In this document: positions 26,785-36,625 of the stretch, one piece after another
Numbering within the stretch: the first letter of the stretch is position 1
How the letters are laid out: each line of letters begins with the position of its first letter
DNA from: Paracoccaceae bacterium
GTDB lineage: Bacteria > Pseudomonadota > Alphaproteobacteria > Rhodobacterales > Rhodobacteraceae
Direction of reading: 5' to 3'
NCBI GenBank assembly: GCA_017510335.1
Contig: JAFWNM010000001.1
Coordinates: forward strand, 1 to 64,000
DNA: 64,000 nucleotides
The notes under the pieces: generated by a model
What the model was told of the DNA's origin: nothing
Databases searched by the model: none
The model's input: only the letters and a program-made list of their open reading frames with translations
Position numbers and translations under genes: made by a program

Positions 26785-29700
26785 ATTTTGACGATGCAAC
26801 GCTTTCACAAAACCGCGCGTCTGACCCTGTGGCGTCCACCTGGCTGTCGGCGAATGCGGGGTCGGGCAAGACCAAGGTTCTGACCGACCGGGTGGCGCGG
26901 CTGTTGCTGCGTGGTGTGTCCCCGCAGCGTATTTTGTGCCTGACCTATACCAAAGCCGCCGCCAGCGAGATGCAGAACCGCCTGTTCGATTTGTTGGGCA
27001 AATGGGCCATGTTGCCCGATGCTGCACTATCGGCGGAGCTGCACAAGATTGGCGAAGTGGCCGCCAGCGCGGATGCACTGGCGCAGGCCCGCCGCCTGTT
27101 TGCCCGCGCGATCGAGGCACCGGGCGGGCTGAAGATCCAGACCATCCATTCCTTTTGTGCGTCCCTGCTGCGCCGGTTTCCGCTGGAAGCGGGCCTTTCG
27201 CCTGCGTTTTCGGAAATGGACGACCGTTCGGCGCATGCCCTGCGCGCAGAGGTGCTGGACAGGCTGGCGGATACACCGCGCCATCAGGGGGTGTTTGCCG
27301 ATCTGGCAGCCGTATTCACAGGGGCGGAAATCGACGCGCTGTTAATGGAAATCTGCGCCAATGCCCCTGCATTCACGGGCGATGTGCCCGACACTGCCTT
27401 GCGTGCCGCGTTCGACCTGCCCGCCGGGTATGACGCGGCCATGTTGCACCGCGATGTGTTTTTGGGGTCCGAAGGGGATTTGCTGGCGCAGCTTGTGCCC
27501 CTGCTGGAGGCAGGCAGCAATACAGACCAGAAAGCCGCAGCCAGGCTGCGCGCTATCCGTCTGGATGACGGGGATAGTGGCGTGCTGCCAGTATTGGAAG
27601 GGGTTTTGCTGACAGGGCCTACCGCCAAGGAACCCTTCACTGCCAAGATCGGCAGTTTCCCCACCAAGGGCACGCAGTCCGCGCTTGGCGCGCTGCTGGA
27701 CCCGCTTAATGATTTGATGGCGCGGGTTGAAACGGCGCGCGCGCGCCGGATCGCGCTGGCGTGTCTGACCCGCAGTCTGGCCTTGCATCGTTTCGCGCGC
27801 GCCTTCCTGCCATCCTATGCACAGGCAAAGGCCGCGCGCGGCTGGCTGGATTTCGATGATCTGATCACGCGCACCGGCCAGTTGTTGACCGACCCTTCTG
27901 TGGCGCAATGGGTGCTGTTCAAGCTTGATGGCGGGGTGGATCATATTCTGGTGGATGAAGCGCAGGACACCAGCCCCGGCCAATGGCGGGTGATCGAACA
28001 GCTTGCGCAGGAATTCACCGCTGGCTTGGGTGCGCGGGACGGCTCGCGCACGTTGTTTGTGGTGGGCGACAAGAAACAGTCCATCTATTCCTTTCAGGGT
28101 GCGGATTTGCAGGTTTTTGACCATATGCAACGGCAGTTCCGCGACCGTCTGGCCGCCGTGGATGTGTGCCTGAATGAAGCGCTGCTGGCGCATAGTTTCC
28201 GGTCGTCCGATGCCGTGTTGCGCAGCGTTGACCAGACCTTTCGGCCCCCCCATGATCAGGGGCTGGGGGGCGTGCCCGATCATGTCGCCTTCTTCGACCG
28301 GATGCCGGGGCGGGTGGACCTGTGGCCTGTGATCGAAAAACCCGACAAGCGCGAAGATCCGCAGTGGTATGAACCCGTTGATATCATGGCCGAGGAACAC
28401 CACACCCGCCAGCTGGCGCGCACCATTGCAGCGGAATTGCGCCGCATGATTGACCAACGCATGCCGATTCCCGTCAAGGGGGGCGCGCGGGCGATCACCG
28501 AAGGGGATGTGCTGATACTGGTGCGCCGCCGCGGGCCGCTGTTTCATGAAATCATCAGCGCGTGCAAGGCGGCAGGGCTGGAGATGGCCGGCGCGGACAG
28601 GTTGCGCCTTGGGGGCGAAATGGCAGTGCGCGACCTGACGGCGCTGTTGTCTTTTCTGGCGACGCCCGAAGATGACCTGTCGCTGGCGGCGTGTTTGCGT
28701 TCGCCGTTATTCGGGTGGTCGGAAGATGCGCTTTTCCGGTTGGCGCAAGGGCGCGAAGGCGCGTTTTTATGGACATGCTTGCGGGATCAGGGCGATGGCG
28801 ACACTTTGGGTGTGCTGAATGATCTGCGCACGCAGACGGATTTCCTGCGCCCGTTCGATCTGGTGGAACGCATGCTGACACGTCACAATGGCCGCCGCCG
28901 GTTGCTTGCGCGGTTGGGACCGGAAGCCGAAGATGGCATAGACGCGTTCCTGTCACAGGCGCTGGCGTATGAACAGCTTGAAACGCCCAGCCTTACGGGG
29001 TTCTTGTCATGGCTGGAACACGGCGATGTCCAGATCAAACGCGAGTTGGACAGCGCAGGCGCGCGGCTGCGCGTCATGACAGTGCACGGGGCCAAGGGGC
29101 TGGAAGCGCCAGTCGTCATTTTGCCCGATACAGCCGATTACGCCCCACCCGAACGCCGCCAGATATTTCCTGTGGCGGGAACAGTGGCGTGGCGTGGCGG
29201 CAAGGGGGAAACACCGCCCGCTTTGCAAACCGCCGTGGACACCATGGCCGATGCCCGCGCCCAGGAGGATGCACGCCTGCTGTATGTTGCGATGACACGC
29301 GCAGAAAGCTGGTTGATTGTGGCCGGCGCAGGCACCACAAAGCGCGACACTTGCTGGCATAATCTGGTCGCGCAGGGCGTGGCGCATGCAGGTGCAGTGG
29401 CGTGTGACATGCCCACAGGTCAGGGGCTGCGCCATCAGCATCAGGACTGGCCGCAGCTTGACGCGCAAGATGCGGGCGGAATGGCCGAAGACGATCTGCC
29501 CCCTGCGCCAGACTATTTCTGGGCGGCCCCTGACGCGCCCGCGCAAGCGTCCAGTCCCCTGTCGCCCTCGCGGCTGGGCGGGGCCAAGGCGCTACCGGGT
29601 GATGCGGGCCTTGATGAGGATGCGGCCCTTCTGCGCGGCCAGCACCTGCATCTGTTGCTGGAGCATCTGCCCCTTTGGCCCGAAGCGGACTGGCCCCTGC

Positions 29701-30146
29701 GTGCGGCTGACCTGCTGGCCAGCAGCGCGGCCGGTGTGCCCGCCGACCTGCAAGCGCTGTTGTCCGAAACCCGCAGGGTTCTGAACGCACCCGCCCTTGC
29801 GCCCCTGTTCGGCCCCGACAGCCTGGCCGAGGTCGAGATATCAGCCACGTTGTTCGACCGCCCCCTTGCGGGAATCATCGACCGGCTGGTGGTGTCGCAT
29901 GACGAAGTGCTGGCGGTGGATTACAAATCGAACGCTGTTGTCCCGAAATCCGCCCCTGACGTGCCCGAAGGGCTGTTGCGCCAGATGGGGGCCTATGCCC
30001 ATGCCCTGCAACAGGTTTTTCCGGGCCGGACCATCCGCACGGGGTTGTTGTGGACCGCCACGGCGCAGCTGATGTGGTTGCCTGCGGATATGGTTGTTGC
30101 CGCGCTGGACAGGGCAGCGCTTGAAACCCTGCGTGCGGGGGCATAA
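26781..30146 (+). CDS. addA: AddA subunit of the AddAB helicase-nuclease (UvrD-like)
   Basis: A 1121-residue superfamily 1 helicase fused to a nuclease. Walker A is ANAGSGKT (residues 24-31), followed by TYTKAAASEM (motif Ia), VDEAQDTSPGQW (motif II), VGDKKQSIYSFQGA (motif III) and VAMTRAE (motif VI). The C-terminal nuclease motif is AVDYKSN (near residue 1050). The start at 26781 is embedded in the addB stop (ATGA). Confidence 0.95.
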   Translation: MNFDDATLSQNRASDPVASTWLSANAGSGKTKVLTDRVARLLLRGVSPQRILCLTYTKAAASEMQNRLFDLLGKWAMLPDAALSAELHKIGEVAASADALAQARRLFARAIEAPGGLKIQTIHSFCASLLRRFPLEAGLSPAFSEMDDRSAHALRAEVLDRLADTPRHQGVFADLAAVFTGAEIDALLMEICANAPAFTGDVPDTALRAAFDLPAGYDAAMLHRDVFLGSEGDLLAQLVPLLEAGSNTDQKAAARLRAIRLDDGDSGVLPVLEGVLLTGPTAKEPFTAKIGSFPTKGTQSALGALLDPLNDLMARVETARARRIALACLTRSLALHRFARAFLPSYAQAKAARGWLDFDDLITRTGQLLTDPSVAQWVLFKLDGGVDHILVDEAQDTSPGQWRVIEQLAQEFTAGLGARDGSRTLFVVGDKKQSIYSFQGADLQVFDHMQRQFRDRLAAVDVCLNEALLAHSFRSSDAVLRSVDQTFRPPHDQGLGGVPDHVAFFDRMPGRVDLWPVIEKPDKREDPQWYEPVDIMAEEHHTRQLARTIAAELRRMIDQRMPIPVKGGARAITEGDVLILVRRRGPLFHEIISACKAAGLEMAGADRLRLGGEMAVRDLTALLSFLATPEDDLSLAACLRSPLFGWSEDALFRLAQGREGAFLWTCLRDQGDGDTLGVLNDLRTQTDFLRPFDLVERMLTRHNGRRRLLARLGPEAEDGIDAFLSQALAYEQLETPSLTGFLSWLEHGDVQIKRELDSAGARLRVMTVHGAKGLEAPVVILPDTADYAPPERRQIFPVAGTVAWRGGKGETPPALQTAVDTMADARAQEDARLLYVAMTRAESWLIVAGAGTTKRDTCWHNLVAQGVAHAGAVACDMPTGQGLRHQHQDWPQLDAQDAGGMAEDDLPPAPDYFWAAPDAPAQASSPLSPSRLGGAKALPGDAGLDEDAALLRGQHLHLLLEHLPLWPEADWPLRAADLLASSAAGVPADLQALLSETRRVLNAPALAPLFGPDSLAEVEISATLFDRPLAGIIDRLVVSHDEVLAVDYKSNAVVPKSAPDVPEGLLRQMGAYAHALQQVFPGRTIRTGLLWTATAQLMWLPADMVVAALDRAALETLRAGA

Positions 30147-30183
30147 CTAGGGCGCAACCGAAACCAAAACCCTGGAGGGGCCG

Positions 30184-30504
30184 ATGCCCACAGTTTCCGT
30201 AACCGATGCCACCTTTGACGCCGAAGTGCGCCAGTCCGATATTCCCGTTGTTGTCGATTTTTGGGCTGAATGGTGCGGCCCGTGCAAGCAGATCGGCCCG
30301 GCGCTGGAAGAATTGTCTGCGGAATACGCAGGCAGGGTGAAGATTGCCAAGGTCAATGTCGACGAAAACCCCGGCACAGCCGCACAGATGGGCATTCGCG
30401 GCATTCCCGCATTGTTCCTGTTCAAGGATGGGCAGGTTGTGTCCAACAAGGTCGGCGCCGCGCCCAAATCCGCGCTGCAAAGCTGGATCAGCGGCGAGAT
30501 CTGA
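30184..30504 (+). CDS. trxA: Thioredoxin
   Basis: A 106-residue cytoplasmic thioredoxin with the canonical WCGPCK site (Cys31, Cys34) and cis-Pro in [17 protein letters not shown] lies just upstream of the ATG. It is the last gene of the run tsaE-addB-addA-trxA and is followed by a strong terminator. Confidence 0.96.
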   Translation: MPTVSVTDATFDAEVRQSDIPVVVDFWAEWCGPCKQIGPALEELSAEYAGRVKIAKVNVDENPGTAAQMGIRGIPALFLFKDGQVVSNKVGAAPKSALQSWISGEI

Positions 30505-30518
30505 CCCCTCCGCATGAA

Positions 30519-30545
30519 GGGGGCGCCGTGCCGGCGCCCTTTTTT
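30519..30545 (+). terminator. Rho-independent terminator after trxA
   Basis: GGGCGCCG-TGC-CGGCGCCC (30521-30539), 8 bp of perfect GC stem, followed by TTTTTT. Closes the tsaE-addBA-trxA transcript. Confidence 0.9.
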
Positions 30546-30553
30546 CCAATGCC

Positions 30554-30582
30554 TTCGGCAAGAGTATTTTAGGCAAGATGAA
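30554..30582 (-). repeat. Dispersed repeat B, partial copy (lead only, inverted)
   Basis: On the minus strand it reads TTCATCTTGCCTAAAATACTC, the lead of repeat B, but without the GC hairpin. It ends 9 nt before the hslV start, so the leader of hslV runs through it. Confidence 0.65.
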
Positions 30583-30591
30583 GAGGGCGCG

Positions 30592-31143
30592 ATGAGCGAT
30601 TTTCCGGGCTGGCATGGGACAACCATCATTGCCGTGCGCCGCGGCGGCGAAGTGGTGGTTGCGGGCGATGGTCAGGTGTCGCTTGGCCAGACTGTCATCA
30701 AGGGCAGCGCGCGCAAGGTGCGGCGTCTGTCGCCCGGGGGCTATCCGGTGGTGGCCGGGTTCGCGGGGTCCACTGCAGATGCGTTCACCCTGCTGGAGCG
30801 GCTGGAAGTGAAGCTGGAAGCCACGCCCGGACAATTGGCGCGCGCCTCGGTGGAACTGGCCAAGGACTGGCGCACGGACAAGTATTTGCAAAAGCTGGAA
30901 GCGATGCTGATTGTCACCGACGGGCGCGATTTGTTTGTGATTACCGGCGCGGGCGATGTGCTGGAACCCGAACATGATGTGGCAGCCATCGGGTCCGGCG
31001 GGAATTATGCATTGGCGGCCGCGCGCGGGTTGATGGAAACCGATATGCCCGCCGAAGATGTCGCGCGCCGCGCCATGGCGATTGCCGCCGATATCTGTGT
31101 TTATACAAATGGCAACCTGACGGTGGAGAAGATCACCCCATGA
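30592..31143 (+). CDS. hslV: HslV peptidase subunit of the HslUV (ClpQY) protease
   Basis: A 183-residue proteasome-like threonine peptidase. The catalytic Thr is expected at residue 10 or 11 in HGTTI, so nine or so residues form a short propeptide, as in other alphaproteobacteria, unlike E. coli where Thr is residue 2. Also visible: [11 protein letters not shown] and [12 protein letters not shown]. It overlaps hslU by 4 nt. The longer frame from 30514 is not used because it crosses the trxA terminator. Confidence 0.95.
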   Translation: MSDFPGWHGTTIIAVRRGGEVVVAGDGQVSLGQTVIKGSARKVRRLSPGGYPVVAGFAGSTADAFTLLERLEVKLEATPGQLARASVELAKDWRTDKYLQKLEAMLIVTDGRDLFVITGAGDVLEPEHDVAAIGSGGNYALAAARGLMETDMPAEDVARRAMAIAADICVYTNGNLTVEKITP

Positions 31144-32444
31144 CCGACCTGACCCCGCGCGAGATTGTCAGCGAACTTGACCGTTTTATCATCGGCCAGA
31201 AGGACGCCAAGCGTGCGGTGGCCGTGGCGTTGCGCAACCGCTGGCGGCGCAAGCAACTGGCCGCTGACCTGCGCGAGGAAGTCTATCCCAAGAATATCCT
31301 GATGATTGGCCCTACAGGTGTGGGCAAGACCGAAATCAGCCGCCGTCTGGCCAAGCTGGCGCGCGCGCCCTTCATCAAGGTCGAAGCCACGAAATTTACC
31401 GAAGTGGGCTATGTCGGCCGTGATGTTGAACAGATTATCCGTGATCTGGTGGATGCGGCCATTGCCATGACGCGCGATCACATGCGCGAGGCGGTCAAGG
31501 CGCGTGCCCACAAGGCCGCCGAGGACCGCGTGATCGAAGCCATTGCCGGCAAGGATGCCCGCGAGGCCACCCGAGAGATGTTCCGCCGTAAACTGTTGTC
31601 AGGCGAATTGGACGATACCGAGATTGAAGTGGAACTGGCCGACACCACGAACCCGATGGGGGCCATGTTCGACATTCCCGGCCAGCCCGGCGGGCAGATG
31701 ATGAACCTGGGCGATCTGTTCGGCAAGGCATTGGGCGGGCGGACCACCCGCAAGAAGATCACGGTATCCGAAAGCCATGACCTGTTGATTGCCGAGGAAG
31801 CGGATAAACTGCTGGATGATGAAGCCGTGACGCGCGCCGCGCTGGACGCGGTGGAGCAAAACGGCATTGTCTTTCTGGACGAGATTGACAAGGTTTGCGC
31901 GCGCGCCGACATGCGCGGCGGGGATGTCAGCCGCGAAGGCGTGCAGCGCGATTTGCTGCCTTTGATCGAAGGAACGACTGTGTCCACCAAGCACGGGCCG
32001 GTCAAGACCGATCATATTCTGTTCATTGCCTCTGGCGCGTTCCATATTGCCAAACCGTCGGACCTGCTGCCGGAACTTCAGGGGCGTTTGCCGATCCGTG
32101 TGGAATTGCGGGCGCTGACCGAACAGGATTTCGTGCGCATCCTGACCGAAACCGACAATGCGCTGACGCTTCAATACACAGCCCTTATGGCAACAGAATC
32201 GGTTCAGGTTACATTCACCCAGGACGGGATTGCCGCTTTGGCCAAGATTGCCGCCGATGTGAACCATTCGGTGGAAAATATCGGGGCGCGCAGGCTGTAT
32301 ACTGTGATGGAACGCGTCTTTGAAGAACTGTCTTTTCATGCACCTGACAGGGCAGGGCAGGCCGTCACTGTGGATGGCGCGTTTGTGGAAACGAATATTG
32401 GTGATCTGGCCCGTTCCGCAGACCTGAGCCGCTACGTCCTGTAA
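31140..32444 (+). CDS. hslU: HslU ATPase subunit of the HslUV protease
   Basis: A 434-residue AAA+ unfoldase. Walker [10 protein letters not shown] (about residue 57-65), the HslU pore segment VGYVGRDVE, Walker B VFLDEIDK and sensor regions are complete; the intermediate domain spans about 110-230. Normal full length with a C-terminal RYVL that docks into HslV. Its ATG overlaps the hslV stop. Confidence 0.96.
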   Translation: MTDLTPREIVSELDRFIIGQKDAKRAVAVALRNRWRRKQLAADLREEVYPKNILMIGPTGVGKTEISRRLAKLARAPFIKVEATKFTEVGYVGRDVEQIIRDLVDAAIAMTRDHMREAVKARAHKAAEDRVIEAIAGKDAREATREMFRRKLLSGELDDTEIEVELADTTNPMGAMFDIPGQPGGQMMNLGDLFGKALGGRTTRKKITVSESHDLLIAEEADKLLDDEAVTRAALDAVEQNGIVFLDEIDKVCARADMRGGDVSREGVQRDLLPLIEGTTVSTKHGPVKTDHILFIASGAFHIAKPSDLLPELQGRLPIRVELRALTEQDFVRILTETDNALTLQYTALMATESVQVTFTQDGIAALAKIAADVNHSVENIGARRLYTVMERVFEELSFHAPDRAGQAVTVDGAFVETNIGDLARSADLSRYVL

Positions 32445-32537
32445 CAGGTGTGCATCGCCACTGGACGGATCGGCAGATTATCCTATATGTCTGGTCAGGT
32501 ATTGCGGGAATAACCGCCAGTCAGGAAGGCGCTGGGC

Positions 32538-32894
32538 ATGAGCACGGAACAAAATCAAGGCGATCTGCTGATCAAACCCTCCAGCACGGAGCATGCGCTG
32601 TATGAAACAGTCGTGGATGCCTGCAAAACGGTCTATGATCCGGAAATTCCGGTCAATATTTTTGATCTGGGGCTGATCTACACAATTACCATTTCCGATG
32701 CGGGCGAAGTGGATGTCATCATGACATTGACGGCGCCGGGCTGTCCTGTCGCCGGGGAAATGCCCGGTTGGGTGCAAGATGCGATCAGCGCGGTTCCCGG
32801 GGTCCAGTCTGTCAATGTCGACATGACCTTTGACCCGCAATGGGGCATGGACATGATGTCGGATGAGGCGCGTCTGGAACTGGGGTTCATGTGA
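32538..32894 (+). CDS. SufT-like DUF59/MIP18 iron-sulphur assembly factor
   Basis: A 118-residue MIP18-family protein. The conserved DPEIPVNIFDLGLIY and the reactive Cys in TAPGCPVAGEMP are present, as in SufT and PaaD. It helps mature iron-sulphur proteins. No sufBCDS genes are in the window, so this is an isolated maturation factor. It is linked by a 1-nt overlap (TGATG) to the acetyltransferase gene and through it to a sufA-like gene. Confidence 0.88.
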   Translation: MSTEQNQGDLLIKPSSTEHALYETVVDACKTVYDPEIPVNIFDLGLIYTITISDAGEVDVIMTLTAPGCPVAGEMPGWVQDAISAVPGVQSVNVDMTFDPQWGMDMMSDEARLELGFM

Positions 32895-33463
32895 TGGATG
32901 CGGCCTTGTCCGAACGTGACAAGATGCTGGCGGGGGCCCCCTATGACCCGGGTTGCCCTGAACTGAAGGGGTTGCGCCAGCGGGCGCAGGCGCTGATGCG
33001 CGACTATAGCCAGACCATCATGGGCGATGACGCGCGCGCCGGGCTGATGACGGCGCTGCTGGGCGAATGGAACGGTGCGGTGATCCGGCCGCCGTTTCTG
33101 GTGGATTACGGTGTGAATATCCATTTCGGGCCGGGGTGTTTTGTGAATTTCAATTGCGTTATTCTGGATGTCTGCAAGGTGCATATCGGCGCGCGCACGC
33201 AGATCGGGCCGAATGTGCAAATCCTGACAGCCGACCACCCGCGCGATGCGGCTTCGCGGGCGCGCGGCGATGAATGGGGCAGGCCCATAACTATTGGCGC
33301 TGATGTCTGGATCGGTGGCGGCGCGATCATTCTGCCCGGTGTGACCGTGGGCGATGGTGCCGTTATCGGTGCCGGCGCTGTGGTCACACGCGATGTCGCT
33401 GCAGGCGTGACGGTTGCGGGCAATCCGGCCCGCGTGATGCAACGCCCTGAAATGCAAGGATAA
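32894..33463 (+). CDS. Maltose/galactoside O-acetyltransferase family (left-handed beta-helix)
   Basis: A 189-residue acetyl-CoA transferase of the LacA/Maa/NodL group. N-terminal Maa domain (MLAGAPYD) and a C-terminal hexapeptide-repeat helix with the catalytic His in TADHPRDA and the IGADVWIGGGAIILPGVTVG signature. Acts on sugars in the cytoplasm. It sits, tightly spaced (1-nt overlap and 6-nt gap), between two iron-sulphur assembly genes, an unexpected position. Confidence 0.9.
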   Translation: MDAALSERDKMLAGAPYDPGCPELKGLRQRAQALMRDYSQTIMGDDARAGLMTALLGEWNGAVIRPPFLVDYGVNIHFGPGCFVNFNCVILDVCKVHIGARTQIGPNVQILTADHPRDAASRARGDEWGRPITIGADVWIGGGAIILPGVTVGDGAVIGAGAVVTRDVAAGVTVAGNPARVMQRPEMQG

Positions 33464-33469
33464 GAACTG

Positions 33470-33859
33470 ATGTTTGGAATACCCGGTAAATCCCCTGTGA
33501 CGCTGACGCCTGCGGCCGTGCGCCAAATCCGCCGTCTGATGGACCGCGAAGGGGCCAAGGGCTTGCGCGTGGGCGTCAAGAAGGGCGGGTGCGCGGGCAT
33601 GGAATACACCATGGAAGCCGCGCAGGACGTGCAGGATAATGAAGAACTGATCGAACAGGACGGCGCCTGCGTCATCATTGCGCCCATGGCGCAAATGTTC
33701 CTGTTTGGCACTGAAATAGATTATGAAACCAGCCTGATCGAAAGCACATTCCGGTTTCGCAACCCCAATGTCACAGATGCCTGTGGGTGCGGCGAGTCGA
33801 TCAAGTTTGATGATGTCGACACATTGACGCAGCGTATGAATTCCGCGCGCAGCGGCTGA
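33470..33859 (+). CDS. SufA/ErpA/IscA-type iron-sulphur carrier (HesB family)
   Basis: A 129-residue A-type carrier with the three cluster cysteines: Cys41 in GGCAGMEY and Cys105 and Cys107 in ACGCGES. Slightly longer than E. coli family members. It receives clusters from a Suf/Isc scaffold and hands them to apoproteins. It lies 6 nt after the acetyltransferase gene and 54 nt before tpiA. Confidence 0.92.
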   Translation: MFGIPGKSPVTLTPAAVRQIRRLMDREGAKGLRVGVKKGGCAGMEYTMEAAQDVQDNEELIEQDGACVIIAPMAQMFLFGTEIDYETSLIESTFRFRNPNVTDACGCGESIKFDDVDTLTQRMNSARSG

Positions 33860-33913
33860 TTGCATCCTACGCGGATAGCCGTTATCCCTGACGTATATTC
33901 GAAAGGGAACGTC

Positions 33914-34648
33914 ATGAACACACCGCGCAAACTGGCTGCTGGCAACTGGAAGATGAACGGCTTTCGCGCGGACCTGCAAGAGGCGCGAAACCTCGCGTCA
34001 GATTTCGCGGACCCGTCCGTTGATATTGTGCTCTGCCCGCCCGCGACGCTTGTGGGTGCAATGGCTGCGGCGCTTGTGGGCAGTGGTGTCCGCGTCGGGG
34101 GACAAGATTGCCATGTAAAACCCGCTGGTGCGCATACGGGCGATATTTCTGCCGCCATGCTGGCCGATGCAGGTGCCCGGTATGTGATTGTCGGGCATTC
34201 GGAACGGCGTGCCGACCATGGCGAAACATCTGCGATTGTGGCGCAAAAGGCCACTGCGGCGCAGTCGGCGGGGTTGGTGGCGATCATTTGTGTGGGCGAA
34301 ACCGAAGCCGAACGCGACGCTGGCAAGACACTGGAAGTGGTGATCCAACAGCTTGTGGCGTCGTTGCCCGAAACCGCACAGGCCAGCAATACCGTGGTGG
34401 CATATGAACCTGTCTGGGCCATAGGCACCGGGCGCACCCCGACGCGCGACCAAATTGCGCAGGTCCATGACAGTTTGCGCGACCACTTGCCCGATGGCGC
34501 AATTTCGCTGCTTTACGGGGGGTCGGTAAAACCCTCCAACGCAGCAGAGATTTTTGCGATTCCCAATGTGGATGGGGCCTTGGTTGGGGGCGCGTCGTTG
34601 AAAGCAGATGATTTCAGCGCAATCATAGCAGCCTTGGCGCAGGCGTAA
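33914..34648 (+). CDS. tpiA: Triosephosphate isomerase
   Basis: A 244-residue glycolytic enzyme. AGNWKMNG (Asn11, Lys13), the catalytic His in GHSERR, the catalytic Glu in [11 protein letters not shown], and the phosphate loop LLYGGSVKP are intact. Start at 33914 has GAAAGGGAA 5-6 nt ahead; an 18-residue longer frame has no such site. Convergent with the Hint-like gene; no clear terminator in the 192-nt gap. Confidence 0.96.
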   Translation: MNTPRKLAAGNWKMNGFRADLQEARNLASDFADPSVDIVLCPPATLVGAMAAALVGSGVRVGGQDCHVKPAGAHTGDISAAMLADAGARYVIVGHSERRADHGETSAIVAQKATAAQSAGLVAIICVGETEAERDAGKTLEVVIQQLVASLPETAQASNTVVAYEPVWAIGTGRTPTRDQIAQVHDSLRDHLPDGAISLLYGGSVKPSNAAEIFAIPNVDGALVGGASLKADDFSAIIAALAQA

Positions 34649-34840
34649 GCTGGGCTTTTGCGCAGCAGTGTTCGACGCGGTTGTGTGCGGGTAGGTCAGG
34701 TGCGAACAGCAAGCTTGCGAAACGCCCCTGATTGTTTCAGTTCGGGGCTGCAACACAGCAACCAGATGCGGCGGTAAACCCCACGCCGACCCTTTGCACG
34801 CACGCATATCAGACGGCTTGTGCGACAACCGCAGCGCGCT

Positions 34841-35341
34841 TCAGGTGCTGACAAGTGCAAATATACCGTTGGCCTGAATGACGGTGGGCTTGTCGAAGCT
34901 TAGCGTGCACAGATCCACATCCTCCGTCAGTTCCTTGTGCACATGAATGCCATCCACCAGCGCATCAGCCGCAGTTAGAAGCGGTTTCCCGAACAGGACA
35001 TGGCTGCGCCAGTCATGGATGGCCAGTTTCTGGCCACGTCCCACAATCAACACCTGACCCACTGGGATTGGCTGCATACCCAGACCCAATGCCGAAGGGT
35101 CCACTTGTATCAGGTCATCCTTACGGCCCTTGAATTTGCGGACAGACCGGATTTCCACAATCTGGTCGTCAACATCCAGCAGCAAATCCCCTGCCATAAG
35201 CGTTTCAATGCGCCGTGGTCCCGAAATTGCGCGAACATGTGTCCCTGCTGCCAACCCCGCAGGTGCAATCTGGGTGCCACGCAACGCGTCAACAGGTTTA
35301 CGGCGCAGTGCGGGCGCCAATGTGACCGTGTTTTCAAACAT
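34841..35341 (-). CDS. Hint (Hedgehog/intein)-like domain protein lacking the catalytic Cys
   Basis: A 166-residue protein whose middle part (about 30-100) reads like the Hint fold: AGTHVRAISGPRRIETLMAGDLLL followed later by a GxxQPI/VGQVLIVG strand, a known pattern in Rhodobacterales Hint_2 proteins. The nucleophilic Cys or Ser that begins an active Hint domain is absent (the site reads Leu-Ala-Ala), and only one Cys occurs, near the C-terminus. No signal peptide or attached passenger domain. Probably a non-splicing relative; function unknown. Confidence 0.65.
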   Translation of the reverse strand: MFENTVTLAPALRRKPVDALRGTQIAPAGLAAGTHVRAISGPRRIETLMAGDLLLDVDDQIVEIRSVRKFKGRKDDLIQVDPSALGLGMQPIPVGQVLIVGRGQKLAIHDWRSHVLFGKPLLTAADALVDGIHVHKELTEDVDLCTLSFDKPTVIQANGIFALVST

Positions 35342-35547
35342 ATCCGAATCTCCTGCAGTGATGGTGCCGGAAAAATGTGAGGACAAGGTTAACGAATGAA
35401 CAAATGGCAAGTGTTTCCATATTTGATACAATCAGCGGAAACTATGGCAGGATTTTGTCCAAAACGCGGAAAGGGTGTGACCTGCACCGATCGCGGCTTG
35501 CACGCCGTCCCGGGATCGGCAGACCGCCAAAAAAAGCAGCGCACAGA

Positions 35548-36456
35548 TCAGGGCAAATGAAATTCCAGAATTTCGGTGCGTTGGAACCATTTGAAATTGT
35601 CATCTGAAATCAATGTTGCGCGTATCCTGCCGTCGCGCGAGCGGGTCACGCTAAGCCCCTCATGGTTGTCGAACTGCCCGCGCTGGGTTTGCAGCAATGT
35701 TTGCGGATAGGCCCAGTTTCCGGGGCGAATGCGGCTGATGCGTGTGGAAAAGAATGCGTGTCGAAACTCGCGTTCCAGCAGGTAAAAATTGCCATCCGGC
35801 CCGAAATCCGCGCCGACCACCATGAAATTGCCGCGCTGCGGGACATGGCCAATGACCGACCATTCACCCCCGTCCAGCCGGAACACAGCAAAGCTGCCTG
35901 CTTGCGGCGCCTCAGGCAGGGTGTGCAACCGCCCGCCAGGGTCAATGGCAAGGGCCTCCAGCGATTGGTTTGCCGGAAATGTCCGGAAACCACTATGTAG
36001 GGGCAGGTCACGCGCGGGCCCCGATGCAGTGGCATAGGCGGCAACACGCGCCTGCGTGCCCCCTTCGAAGGCAATGAAAATTGTGCCATCCCGCCCCATC
36101 GCAATACCTTCGGCATCTGCGCGACGAAGGGGCAGGGGGGCTGCGTCAGTATCTTTCAGGACATGTATCTGCGCGACATCTATGCCTGTTATCCGGTCAT
36201 CGGTTCCGCGCAGGAAACGGCCCTGCCACAGGGTTCCCCGATCACTCAGCGCCCAGAAATCAAGCCCGTTTTCCGCCACATGCACCCCTGAGAAACCGCC
36301 GAAATTGGGGCTGGAATGCGTCCAGACAAAACGGCCGCGAAACGCCGCCTGGCCAAAATCCGCGCCCGACGGGTCGCCCTGCACTGTCGTGATCTGGCAC
36401 GCCCCCAACAGCGCAGGCGCGCCCAGCAGCCGTATTGCGGCGCGGCGGGTCATCAT
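35548..36456 (-). CDS. Exported phytase-like / esterase-like protein (lipoprotein)
   Basis: A 302-residue protein with a twin-arginine-like start (TRRAAIRLLG) and lipobox LLGAC. The body resembles the phytase-like (DUF4394/'esterase-like activity of phytase') beta-propeller family, with FSGVHV, WALSDRGTLW, DAEGIAMGRDG and the closing LEFHLP. Predicted periplasmic; true substrate unknown. Start set by GGAGG 8 nt before the ATG at 36456. Divergent from the sarcosine oxidase operon. Confidence 0.78.
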   Translation of the reverse strand: MMTRRAAIRLLGAPALLGACQITTVQGDPSGADFGQAAFRGRFVWTHSSPNFGGFSGVHVAENGLDFWALSDRGTLWQGRFLRGTDDRITGIDVAQIHVLKDTDAAPLPLRRADAEGIAMGRDGTIFIAFEGGTQARVAAYATASGPARDLPLHSGFRTFPANQSLEALAIDPGGRLHTLPEAPQAGSFAVFRLDGGEWSVIGHVPQRGNFMVVGADFGPDGNFYLLEREFRHAFFSTRISRIRPGNWAYPQTLLQTQRGQFDNHEGLSVTRSRDGRIRATLISDDNFKWFQRTEILEFHLP

Positions 36457-36625
36457 TATGCGATCCTCCTGCTCTGGACGTCCGGCCTGTCTGCGCAAAT
36501 TGACATTCCGTCGCGGCCTGATTTCGGTTTTCGTCCCAATCATGACGCTTCTGGATCACCATGGCAATCTACGCTAGTCCAGAACGCAAGACAGCGCACC
36601 CACCACCTGCAGGAGCCATCCGCGC

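Noticed and set aside
27342-28547. 401-codon frame opposite addA
   Set aside because: Antisense shadow within an intact helicase gene.
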